Positions 1 to 11,200 of a stretch of 64,000 nucleotides of DNA are shown here, one piece after another. A program made the position numbers and the translations under genes. The stretch lies in assembly GCA_940671915.1 (NCBI GenBank), contig CALNVZ010000641.1, positions 7,184,101 to 7,248,100 of the forward strand. The letters are read 5' to 3'. The stretch's first letter is position 1. Every line of letters starts with the position of its first letter. A model generated the notes under the pieces. It was not told the origin of the DNA. It saw only the letters and a program-made list of their open reading frames with translations, and made no database searches. This stretch comes from Paracentrotus lividus (lineage: Eukaryota > Echinodermata > Echinoidea > Camarodonta > Echinidae).

Positions 1-467
1 GGAAGTTATGAGTATTTGAAGGTTTGAGATCTCTGTATGACTTAGGAAATTTCCTATCTGGCACAGCGTGACCATATGTGATGTCATACAGGGAGAACTC
101 CCCATAGGGTACATGTAGTTAAAATGGGCCCCTAAGCTCATTTGCCTAATTTGATTAAAATTACAAAAATGACACACAGTCCTATATAATCTTGTTTTAT
201 ATGTATCAATAACTACGGCTCGAACTTTTATTGTGAAGAAAAACAATTATCACCAACCCCGCTGTCTGCAATATTCAAAATATGTTGACGTCATCAACCA
301 AAGTGCCAATTACCTGCATGTGCAGTAATATGGGCATATGTATTTAATTGTATTTTTTTAAAACTACAATGACTACTATGTCTGGAATTTGCTTAAAATG
401 TTGAAAATCATTAACGTTACGATATCGTTTGGAATTATAAGACCCTTCAGTAAATACTTTGACTATA
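1..467. other. AT-rich non-coding sequence
   Basis: No open exon with splice signals, no RNA gene and no clear repeat is visible here. It ends at the TA dinucleotide that borders the first foldback element. Confidence 0.5.
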
Positions 468-2494
468 CAGTGTGTTCCTAAAAAAGGTAACCGAAGTTCA
501 AAGGTCAGTCATTTCAAAAGCATATGGTTTATTCTTGTGATTGGTTCACTAAAAATATAATTAAACTCATAAGCTTTAATTTGAGACATTTTTACATTAA
601 TATTGTGAAGGGTCCTAGAGTTAGGGTCTTTTGAAGGTAATAGGTACAAAACCCATTTTTTCCAAGTTTTTCGTTTGTAGGGTACGAAACCAACTTTTTT
701 TTAATAAGTTTTTGGTTTCAGCATTTTGGGGGTTTTTCCCCACACAAACTTTCAATTGAAATGCAATTTCATTTGCAAAGGACCTATCTCACTGGCAATG
801 GAGATGGGTTCGCAAATATGAGTCTCTTGAGTCGTGGTGACGTCTCCTGAGACTTCAGGGCGTCGTGGGAAATCGAAACAAAGTCGAACATGTTCAATCT
901 TTTAGTAGACTTCTTTAAGACGCGAGCAAGTAAACAATTGTTAGCAGATTTGATTTCTTTTAATCGTTAGCAAGTTCCAGGCGTGGATACTTAAGGGACG
1001 TCACGGCAAACCCGCAAAGACGTCACAGTGACTTGCTCGCGTCTTAGGGGGCCGTCACACTGAGGTCGTTCTATAACGTTCTGTCCCGTTTTTGCCCGTT
1101 TTAAAAAAAAATGCTGAACGGCTTTGGTCGGGTTGGAACTTATAACTTTGAAAAATAATTTCTTGAATACGATGCTAGGCAGTTCATAAATAGTTCTCGT
1201 TACGTCAATTCCGTCTTTATCGCGTCCGCAATACGTTGTTATCCAGTTCAGAACGAGTAAACTGCTCGTTCACTCTATACGTTCGTAGCACGTCCAAACG
1301 GTCACTAAAAGTGCCTATGCGCAGCATGATAAAAGTTAGGTACCACTTCGTAGTACGTCCTTCTCGTTCAGAGTAAGTCCTACCCGTTTAAGGAAGTTGT
1401 CACTACGTTTAATTTTAGAACTTGAAGCCAGTACGATTTTTTTGAACATGTTCAAAAAATCGGATGCCTTTCCGTTCTCTCCGTTCGGGCCCGTTCGCCA
1501 AGTTCGTAAACAGATTGTAACGGTCTGTACTAGATTCTAAAGGTCTGCACTACGTTCACGTGTGTAAACAGATTGAGCCGTTCACCAAGAACTACCTAGA
1601 ACGCAGTGAGAACTAGCTCAGTGTGACGGGAATTATGACATGCCGTTCTGTTTAAAAATTGAAACGTATGTTCGTAGTACGTCCTTCTCGTTCAGAGTAA
1701 GTCCTACCCGTTTAAGGAACGTTGTCACTACGTTTAATTTTAGAACTTGAATAATTAATATACAATGCTCGTTTGTACGACGTCCTAGCACATCTGTAGA
1801 ACGATTTAAGTACGGCAATTTCGTTTGTAGTACGTCCATCTCGTTTCAGGTACGTTGCCACCCCGTTAATTTTAGGACGAGATGGGGCGCCGGATTTTTT
1901 TTAACAGTTTTTTGAAATCCGACCGAGCTAGTCCATGAAGTTCGTAAACAGATCGTAAGAAGTATTTACTACGTCCACTCAGTTTACACACAGACTATGC
2001 CCGTTCGGCAAATTTGCAAGGACGTAGTAGGAACGAGCTCAGTGTGACGGGGGTATAAAAGATGTCTACTAAAAGATTGAACATGTTTGACATTTGTTTC
2101 GGTTTTTCTCTCGACTTCCTGCAGAATCAGGAGACGTCGCGGCGACCTCTCCGAGACTCCAAAGACTCATAATCGAGAACCCATCTCATTGCCAGTGAGA
2201 TAGGTCATTGACCAATAAGATTGCATTTCATTGAAACTTTGTGTGAAAAAAACCCCAAAACGACGAAACCAAAAATTTATAAAAAGTTGGTTTCATACCC
2301 TACAAACCAAAAACTTGGAAAAATGGGTTTGGTACCTATCACCTTCAAAGGACCCTAACTCTGTGACCCACGGCAGTTGGGACGTAAGCTGATGGAATAC
2401 TTAGTACTTTAGTAAATAAATCATAATAAATAACCATATCTTTTTTTAACTAACTCACCTTTGAACTTCGGTTACCTTTTTTAGGAACACACTG
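468..2494. mobile_element. Foldback element, TA-flanked, with a nested element in its loop
   Basis: The left end CAGTGTGTTCCTAAAAAAGG returns inverted at the right end (…CCTTTTTTAGGAACACACTG), and both ends abut TA (466-467 and 2495-2496). The arms match for several hundred bases: for example the block at 619-760 (AGGGTCTTTTGAAGGT…) is inverted at 2225-2360. A small hairpin in the loop pairs AAGACGCGAGCAAGT near 917 with its inverse near 1031-1045. No transposase ORF is present, so it is non-autonomous. TA target duplication and CAG ends suggest Tc1/mariner-type mobilisation (inference). Confidence 0.8.
1047..2053. mobile_element. MITE-like element nested in the 468-2494 foldback
   Basis: It begins GGGGGCCGTCACACTGAG and ends CTCAGTGTGACGGGGG, sharing a 13-bp terminal inverted repeat, with TA at 1045-1046 and 2054-2055. 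Outside it the interrupted hairpin of the host foldback resumes. The interior is composed of short units such as CGTAGTACGTCC and GTTCGTAAACAGATTG, repeated at 1345-1400 and 1672-1735. A second copy of the family lies at 59745-60520. No protein is encoded. Confidence 0.75.
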
Positions 2495-3680
2495 TATATT
2501 TCATTGTTTTGTATTTTGTATATTATTTCTTTTTTAGTATTATTTAAATATTATTTTCATTATACAATTCAATATAGGCCTACAATATGTTTATTATATT
2601 AATTCTATACTTCTCATATACCCGAAAAAATAAAATCGTAGAGAGTTGATGCCTCATCCCAATACCAGAATCATTTCCGCCATTTTTGGAATGCCCTTAT
2701 TACCTGCACTAATTGTGCTATGTCAGGCAAGCATTCACTGCCACATTGCACCCCTTTACTACGACAAATTGACCTGTACACGTTAGTATGATCAAAATGA
2801 AACTATAACTTTACTAAATATACAAACAATTGAGGTTACCCCGTCAAAACACTCTTTAACCATCACATTCTGTGAAATATCAAATTTACAATCAGGGTAA
2901 AAGAAATGCCGTAAGTTTTACCTACCTTTTTTGGTTTTCGGCAATTTTCTCAGAGAAATTTCGGCATCAGGTGCTCTCACGACGATAGATTTCCGTATAC
3001 AGTTCATATGAACAACATTATGGCGCTCACACCGGTCACCGGTCACCGGTCGACGGTCACGACATGATTTGCTTCAGGTGGCCATAATTACCTGCTAGCC
3101 CATATTACCTGCATGACCCTAATGATGTATGCAAAAACTACTCAAAATGTCACTTTTTCCCTTTTCTAATAATAGAACAGTTTTGTGGTCATGATATATT
3201 ATGTTTTCATGTCATCCTATAAAAAGTTCTTTATTCCACCTTTAGAATTAAGGAAAAAGATGATTTTAGTAAAATGTGTTCTATATAGAAATAGAAAAGT
3301 TCTCCCAGCATTACATCACACATCCTGGTTGCGTTGCCAATCGGAGGATCTCGATATCATAAGTGATCTGAAATTGTAAAATTCATATCTCTCTTAATCA
3401 TTGCCTAATTGTTAAGAACACTTTTATCAATATGTTTGTTTGGTTTATCTCCATACATTGAAGCCAAATTTCTCTGAGGGACTCACCCCCTTTAACATGA
3501 TGAAATAAAAAGAACAGGAAAAGAAAACTTGCTTTTTACCTTTAAATTGTACATGCTGTATAGAAAGTGTATTCACAAAAGCATTGAGCATGAAAAGAAA
3601 CGTAAGAAAAGGTTGGGGTCTGTCCACATCCATTTCAAACCCGACGAAGAGTTTACGAAGCTCTTAATTTTTTTTAGAAC
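2495..3680. other. Non-coding, AT-rich
   Basis: No exon supported by frame and splice sites is visible. The segment near 3040-3056 carries a short local repeat of ACCGGTC units. Confidence 0.4.
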
Positions 3681-4290
3681 TAGTGCTTGTATGGCGCAGT
3701 CACATGAACGCCCCCCCCACCCACCACTCAGGCGGTCAACCATACACGTATGCTTGTTCTCGATTTCTCCGGAAAAGGGGTATATTTTAGGGCTCAGGTA
3801 GGGAAAAAAATCCCGAGAAATCAGTAAATGGGGTCTTTTTGCACCCCCGACTTAGGGGTATGTTTTTGATTCTTTGAGGAAAAATTCTGTAATAGGGTCC
3901 CGAATATGGTCAAAAAACCTGTGAAAAGGGGTAATTTTGCTGGCTACCCCTCCCAAAGCCTGAAATAGGGGAGGGGGGGGGGTAATTTTGATGCAGCTTC
4001 CCAGGGGTAATTTTGACACGACTTCCCGACTGATAAGGGGGGGGGGGGGTAGGGTGTTGAATTTTTTTCGGCCTGCGGCCAACCGAAAGGTCATATATCA
4101 ACCATAGGGTAGGTTTAAGAGGTAATCAGCTCAAATCATGCCCATTTTCCCGTTTTTTTATTTTTTTATTTTTATTTGCTCAGTTTGGGCCCCCCTAAGG
4201 TCAATTTGGCGCCTATTTGAGGTCATTTTGGGCGCCGGGCGCCTACCCGGGGGGGGGGGGGGCCGGGTCCGTAAAGCCCCCCCCCCAGAA
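3680..4290. repeat. Dispersed repeat rich in G/C homopolymers
   Basis: It contains phrases such as GTCAACCATACACGTA, GGTCCCGAATATGG and GGGGTAATTTTG, which recur around 18985-19100 and 20893-21205. It also carries several homopolymer runs of 8-14 G or C. The open frames across it are products of the runs and are not supported as genes. Confidence 0.55.
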
Positions 4291-4439
4291 TACGCGCATG
4301 ACCGTTACTGTTTAAAACTTCACCAACGTTCGACGGGGCTGTTTAAATTTCACCAACGTTTTTTTATATTTTTTTTAATTCAAAAACGTAGTTAGAGTAA
4401 CCGGCTTAATTAGTTGTTAAAAATATCTTAAACAGCGTT

Positions 4440-4760
4440 TCAGTGTAGGGTTGTGTGGTTTACAGGGGTGCTTATTATAGGTGTAATTGTCCTAGGGTAA
4501 TTTTCTATAGGGGTAGTTGTCTTCAGTGGTAGTTTGTCCTAGGTGTATTTTTTTGCTAACCTCGTGGTTTGCATGGTTTTATAAGGTTTTGTGTTAGGGA
4601 TGGTTATCCTGGGTGTATTCGTCCTGGGTAATTTTCCTAAGGCATGTAAGGGGTATAGTTGTCTTTAATGGTAGTTGTCCTATGTCATGTATGTGTACTT
4701 GTCCTGGAGGGTGGGTATCTTAGGAGTGCCTGTCGAAGGGTAAGTATCCAAGAACCACAT
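4440..4760. repeat. Degenerate short tandem repeat
   Basis: Variants of a unit resembling GGTAGTTGTCCTAGGGGTA recur about every 20 bases with substitutions and small indels. It is a decayed minisatellite, without coding support. Confidence 0.5.
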
Positions 4761-4791
4761 GCCAAGAACCATATCAAGCATTATCTACTTG

Positions 4792-4905
4792 AAGAAAAAA
4801 AAAGAAAAGAAAAAAAACCCCAACCCCCCCCCCAAAAAAAAAAAAAAAAAAACACCAAAAAAAACAAACAAACAAACAAACAAAAACAAAACAAAACAAA
4901 ATATC
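4792..4905. repeat. A-rich low-complexity tract
   Basis: Runs of A, AAAC and AAAAC units, with an internal C run. Lysine-rich open frames through it are artefacts of composition. Confidence 0.7.
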
Positions 4906-5073
4906 TTAATCAAAGTTCATATTCCCCCATCCAGAACATCTTATTCAGATCAGAGATTTCAAAGGATCACTCAATGCCAAAGCGCCCTAATTTATTTAAT
5001 ATGTTTTGTAGGTTCTGCTGAAAGACAATTGATTGCAAGCCAGCGCAGGTCTGCCAAGCTTAATGGATTTTAG

Positions 5074-5215
5074 AACTGGCGAAACTTCAGGGCGACGCCC
5101 AGCAACAGGTACTTGATGTCAAACAGGATGACGTTATCAAAATGGCAGTCAAACAAGCTGAGCTATACGACCAGATTAGAAAGTTGAAACTTACAATCGA
5201 AACTCTGAGAAACAA
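5074..5215 (+). CDS. Coiled-coil gene, exon a
   Basis: The acceptor is TTTTAG and the donor is GTAAGA. It reads LAKLQGDAQQQVLDV, then a heptad-like stretch AELYDQIRKLKLTIETL. It enters with two bases of a codon and leaves at phase 2 (AA). The next recognised exon begins at phase 0, so either an exon between them is missed or one base has been lost or gained at the junction. Confidence 0.65.
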
Positions 5216-8200
5216 GTAAGAAATGTATTGAACTTCGTGTCGTACATTGTAGCTTCATTCCAAAACTCATATAATCGTATTTTGGAAATATTTAGAATTA
5301 GTCGTTATACTCACTTATTGCTATATTGATACAGAATATTGTTGATCTAATCGGATACAAAATTCTTAGAGCAACATCATTCTGTCCCGTGCTACGCCGA
5401 CATTTACTCACTTACGACATTTACTCTAGCGACATTGTTGCTTAGGCCTTCATTTCGTCTCAGAGATAGGGTCAGGGCTACTGGTATTGCAAAGGGTCTT
5501 ATAATTCCGATTAATTTTTTAGTGAAAGGGAATTACCGCGGAGCAATTGTCACCGGAACAAAAGTCATAGGCCTATGGATATCACCAGCTAATGCCTGTC
5601 TAAAAGTTCTAAACCTTTGGACAGTAGCCTGACCTAGGTGCGTTGCACCCTGAATTTATAATCGCAAAATTCGTAGAATAGTAAAAGATTTGCAAGATTG
5701 ATACTGTAAAGATGACTACCCTAGAGACTATAATCATGATTTTATCATTTTGAAATCAGCTTGAAAAGTGTGAAGCCGAAAGGAGTGGTAGCGAATACCA
5801 GCCGCAGGATGAGACAGCAGAACATCCCTCTAGTATGCCTTTGCCGAGCTCCACCACCCGAACAATGAACCGGATGGAGGCTGCAGTCAACGCCCGGCGA
5901 GCAGCTAGCAGACACGTCCAACTAACCGATATGGTGCCGGTAAGTGAAGCAGAGACGTCGGAAAGCTCTGCGGAGCTGGAGACATAGGATTGGAGAGGCA
6001 AGTGATTGTTTGTTAACAATGGCCTTCCGACGCCTCTGAAGGTGTTTATAAAATTACAATATCCACATAACGGTGTCTATTTGGCAACCATCGAGCTACC
6101 AAAACTTGCCAGATCTTTCAATATAGTCTCTTATCATGCTTATAAACCCTACACATAGCACAAAGTTGTCTCTTTGGAAACTCTCTCGAAGATTCTTGAG
6201 CGCTCATTGGCGGGCCCCATGAATTGATAAAGATCGGGTATCCCCAAAATAGAGATTCTTACGCAGCGACCCCTAGTAGTCTTTTATCCATTGCATTGTT
6301 GTCATGGTTGTGGGACCAGTCCTCTGTATTTTACCATAATTATGTTCACAATATATTCACTCATCACATATGTAATCGGTATTAACATATCAAAAGTAGC
6401 ATTTTTTTTCTAGTCTATTGTCGCCGTCATTTGCTATAAATGTATATCCAAAAGCGTTGTTTAATTGTATAGGCCTATGGCCTTTGAAAATCAACAGACA
6501 ATAGAAAGGAAATTCAAACTAATAAAATCTTAACAATAGGATGAGGCTTTAGATCAACTCGATAATCTCGAGACACGACGAACCTTTCGAAGGCATCATA
6601 CTCTGGTCACCTTCACCACCCAAGTCACGTCTGTTGCAAGTCGACGGATCAAACACCAACGGACGATAAACACTGCATTGAGAGCAAACCTCAGAAACAG
6701 AGATAAACGGTGAGATACTATTAACCAAGGCATTTCGTTATGTTTTTTTTCCCTCAAGAAGACAGATGAGACCTCCTTAAAAAGAATCATTTTATAAAGA
6801 ATCTCATAGATGAGAGTGCGAGGTTGTCAACATTGGAGAAGTACGTCTTTTTTTCTTGGTGAAAAAATTAGTAAAGGAGAAAGAGTTACTAACTACTTCG
6901 GCTTTCAATAATGCCAAATACACTTCTGAAGTATCATCTATAGAGAATACATGCTCAAAGTTTTATATAAATTGGACGAGTTTAGATTCATTTTCTTAAA
7001 GTTTTGGAAAAAACATCTATCGCTCCTATTCATTGTAGGATTCAAGAACTCATCAACGAAAAACACCGTACCAGTCTGGTCCTTGAAAAACTAAGAAGAA
7101 TAGCTAAGCTCAAGATCGATATGATTTACAAGAACATTCTGTCACTACCAAGCAAACTGGCAAGGTCTTCCTCAGGTCCAATGGTCCAGGAAACCATAGA
7201 GACATACCTAGAGGAAGTGGATAATTCGGCATCAATCGAGGAAGCGCGGAGAATCATCTCAAGGTTGAAAGAGTTTGGAAAATTTCTTCGCAGTGAGGAA
7301 TCGTTTAAGGATTTCCTGAAGGTACGATGCTGATGGTTGATACTTATGATACCTTCTTGATTTTTCTTTGTTGGTTTCTTTTAATCATTGCCAAATCAAG
7401 AAGAATTAGACGCCTTTAAGTTAAAATAAAGTTTTAAAAATCTCCAAAACATAAAATGAATAATAACAGGTCTAGGCTTATAAAACCCGCAGATAATAAA
7501 CTCACTTTAAAAGTATGATCTCTTGAGTTGATCAAGCTTACAACATAGTCGCACTTGCGACGCGACTCCAACTCGACATTAGACGGACCAATGGACGTTA
7601 TCAGTACCATGCAATTAAGTGGTCGATCTCGGCGTTGGTGAATCGATGTGACCTAGGTATTACCAGGAAGTCTGATACTTGATAGATCCACACATATCAA
7701 TTCTACTCCACGTGAAATGTAAACCTAACGTATGACATTAAATCTTAACATAAAGACGCGTCCATTATTTAAGGAGGGGAAACGCAACATTACATTCATG
7801 AGTTAGTGAAATACAAACTGAGGCGCGCAGAAAATTATACGGTTCTACATTAATGTCAACAAACACCGCGCTATAACGCGGGAAGCGACCGATTGACAAC
7901 TGCATGCAATTATTACTTAGCGTACAGAAAAACTCGCCTAAGAAAACTTCCGTGTGGTAAAATGGTCTGGTCAGTCGATCCGTTCGAGCTAATTTCTCAT
8001 GGACATAAATAAATAATTGAACTTTTATCTAGTTTTCGTAGGTAGATGCCTCAGACCAGATTGGGAAAATACATTTTGGCAAGCCTATAACACCATTGTG
8101 CTAAAGTGTAATCAGAATTTCTTTATTTCACATAGATTGATGTTCCTAACGATTATTGATATAAATAGTGATCTTGTCACATCTTGCGAAGACGCCGTCC

Positions 8201-11200
8201 ACATGCGATGTGCATGTGATATGCGGAAATATTGACCCATCGAGTAAAGATTCGTTTGGATAATGTTCAAAGTGACAGGACTTTTTTAACCAATCGAAAT
8301 GAATTTACCATCTCTGGAAAGGTGAGAATTCAAGCTTTTAAAACGGTTGATTCATTAAGCTGTTATATAATTATGCGTTATCCAGGAAGATAATTATGTG
8401 GCGTATGAGCTATTTTTGAGAGCAAAATTGCCAATATTGTACAGGAATTTGATGTGATTAGGATTTCGAATTGACACAAGTGACAGGACTTTTTTCCCCC
8501 TTTGCAGTAAGTTATTCCTATTTTGGAAAAAAAAAAAGACTCTTAGCGTAATTATTTCAAGTTGATCATTTCTTTGAAAAGGTAGTTGCTGCCCATAATC
8601 AAGAAAACAAAGTGAAAAAACTGTGCAAAAATACAAAATGTCTATGGCAGCGTTTGATTTGCGTAGAGTGATAGCGCCCTCTTCCTCTTAAGTTTACAAC
8701 TAGAATTGATATGACTTTTATTTTCTGGAAGGTTGCCAATTAGTCTCTTTAGATTCGATTTGCCGACTGTTGTATGATCCTTGATCACTCATTGTAACCT
8801 ATATTATTCGTTCCATGTCACTTTCTTCAGAACCAAGAAACCCGACATAATGAAAGCAATACTGCTACACTTGTAACGTCTGAACAGACGTCGAAGAGAA
8901 GAGAACCACCCCGTAGGATACTCAAACGACAAAAGGTTAACAGGAGTCTTCTCGAGACCAGACGAAGAAATAGAAGTGAACCTGAAGTTGAGAGGAGGGA
9001 TTGTAGAAATCTTCCTAAAAGCGGGAAGCACTGCAGATGTTGTTGCTATGAAGCGAAGATGAAAAAGCTAGCCGCCTCACGTGAAGAACTTCCTCTTGTG
9101 CACACTATGCCAACGGTTTCTGCAGAGAGAGATGTTTTCCCGGAACCCGAATCAAGGCATGAAGAAGTGGCCATTCAAAGAAACGAGATGAATGAAACTA
9201 CAAGCCAGATGCAACTGGGCGTCGCCGACGCTTATTCTGAAGTGGAGAGTAAAGTTGGACAAGGTCTCCTCACGAATGATCTGGAGACGTCAGGAAAGAT
9301 ATGCCAGGGTATTCATCAAGAAACTCTAGAGATACCTTCTTCAGATAGAGACAAAGAAGCGAATGACAGCGATGATCCTATCAACGGCTCATCAACCTTA
9401 GACCTAACTGCAGATGTGAACGACCAATCTGAACATGATCCATCAAATGTCCAAGAGAGCGCTGTAGACTTGACTGGCAATTGCTTGCAGATGACGCGAG
9501 AACTATCTGCTGAAAATATTGAGAAACAGAAAGACATAATGAAGAAAGTTTCTGGCTTGCTGGTAGACAAATGGTTTTTGGAAGGACAAGTTAAGGTGAG
9601 CATTCATTCTTTAATAATTCATGTTGAGGTATATGGCATTGTAGTGTGCTATTCCAAATCGTGATTGGTGTATTGATATCTGTTAACACATTGTCCAATA
9701 TTGTCCAAGATCGGTGAATGCAACGGAATAATTTTTATTGCTGAAATGCATCTTTAAAAATGAGAGGCCGAAATCTCTGTAAAAAATGGTCAGCTCTCCT
9801 CATCCCACTTTCAAAAAATCGCTCTGCGGCTCCTGTTCCGTAGTTATCATTTTGAGTATTTTAGAACAAAACAATTATTATATAATATATCAAGGAGCAA
9901 GAAAATTCAAACGTCTACCAACCTGTCATTAGCAGGATCAAACTTTCGTCCACACCTATGGACTTTCTCAAGCTAAAGTGCAATGCTACCAGTCATTCGT
10001 TACACGTTGCCCTCTACATGTCTTGTAATCACTGGACCGAATATTGGAGATAGTGAGTAACCATACAGTGGCGTATCTAGGGTCAAGTGCGCCCGGGGCA
10101 AATGTTGACTATGCGCCCCCCCCCCCGGCCCGGTCTACTCCAGTTCTGGCTTAACAATTTGTTTTAGTTTATTGTACCAGTGTCATATATACATTTACCC
10201 AGATCAGGGGTGATCTGCTGTCCATACATACACGTAGTTATAATTTTATTTCCTCTACAAACAGTTTGATTTAATGCGAGCGCGAAGCGCGAGCGGAAAA
10301 TTTGAGTTCTTGAACCACTCGAATCTTGCATTTAAGAATCATGGATACAGATTTCGTTATCAATGGAGGTACAATAAAAAAATTCCTTACCTTCGGGTGT
10401 TCAAAGAACAATTGCACAAATTGTTATGGGAGTTGTATGCATCGGATTCTTTTAAGTAGAAAAATATAATTCTAATTTTTTTTTGGGGGGGGGTCCTCCT
10501 CGAATGATTTTAAAACCTATAAATACATTGCGAGCGCGAAGCGCGAGCGAAAAATTCTAGAGCTCTAACTTAAATAAACTTTGGAACATGCAGGTCTTAA
10601 TACGAATGGTCATAAAATATGGAAACAAAGACAATTGACAATGAAGAGGTTAAGGACTATAAAAGGAAGGAAAAGCAGCTAGAAAAAGCACGGACAGTTA
10701 AAAAAAAAAAAAAAAATCATTTACTCAGAGGGACCTTTGATGTTTTTCCGAAGCAAAGGGGGTGGGGGGGGCAAATTGATCTAAACATTTGAGGCGCCAT
10801 ATTGATCTTAAACTATTTAAAGGGGCTCCAAATTAAATCGAAACTCAGGGGATGTCAAATCGGTCTTAAAATTCAATTAATAGGGCATATAATTTATCTC
10901 ACCTTTTTAGAGGGACGCTAAATTGAAGTTAAGGCACCGATTTGATCTTCAATATAGGCCTATACAGGGGGCGCAAAATTGACCCGAAACCAAGAAAGTT
11001 ACTAAACCTAGAAATTGACTAGAAACTTTGGGCGCCAAAAAAGTTAAACTTAGTGGTGCTATGTAGGGGGGGGCAAATTTGAAATTGGAGGAAACAATGC
11101 ACCAATTTCCACTGTGGATCAACCGATCTCCTTTTTCTTCTTCTCCTTCTTTTTCTTTTTCTTCTTTTTTCCTTTCTTTTCTTCTTTTTTCTTTTTTTCC

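Noticed and set aside
4659..5073. Lys/Pro-rich open frames on the + strand
   Set aside because: They translate A and C homopolymers and have no splice or protein support apart from touching the real exon at 5074.
5435..5632. Open frame between exons a and b
   Set aside because: No good acceptor/donor that restores phase and no coiled-coil character.
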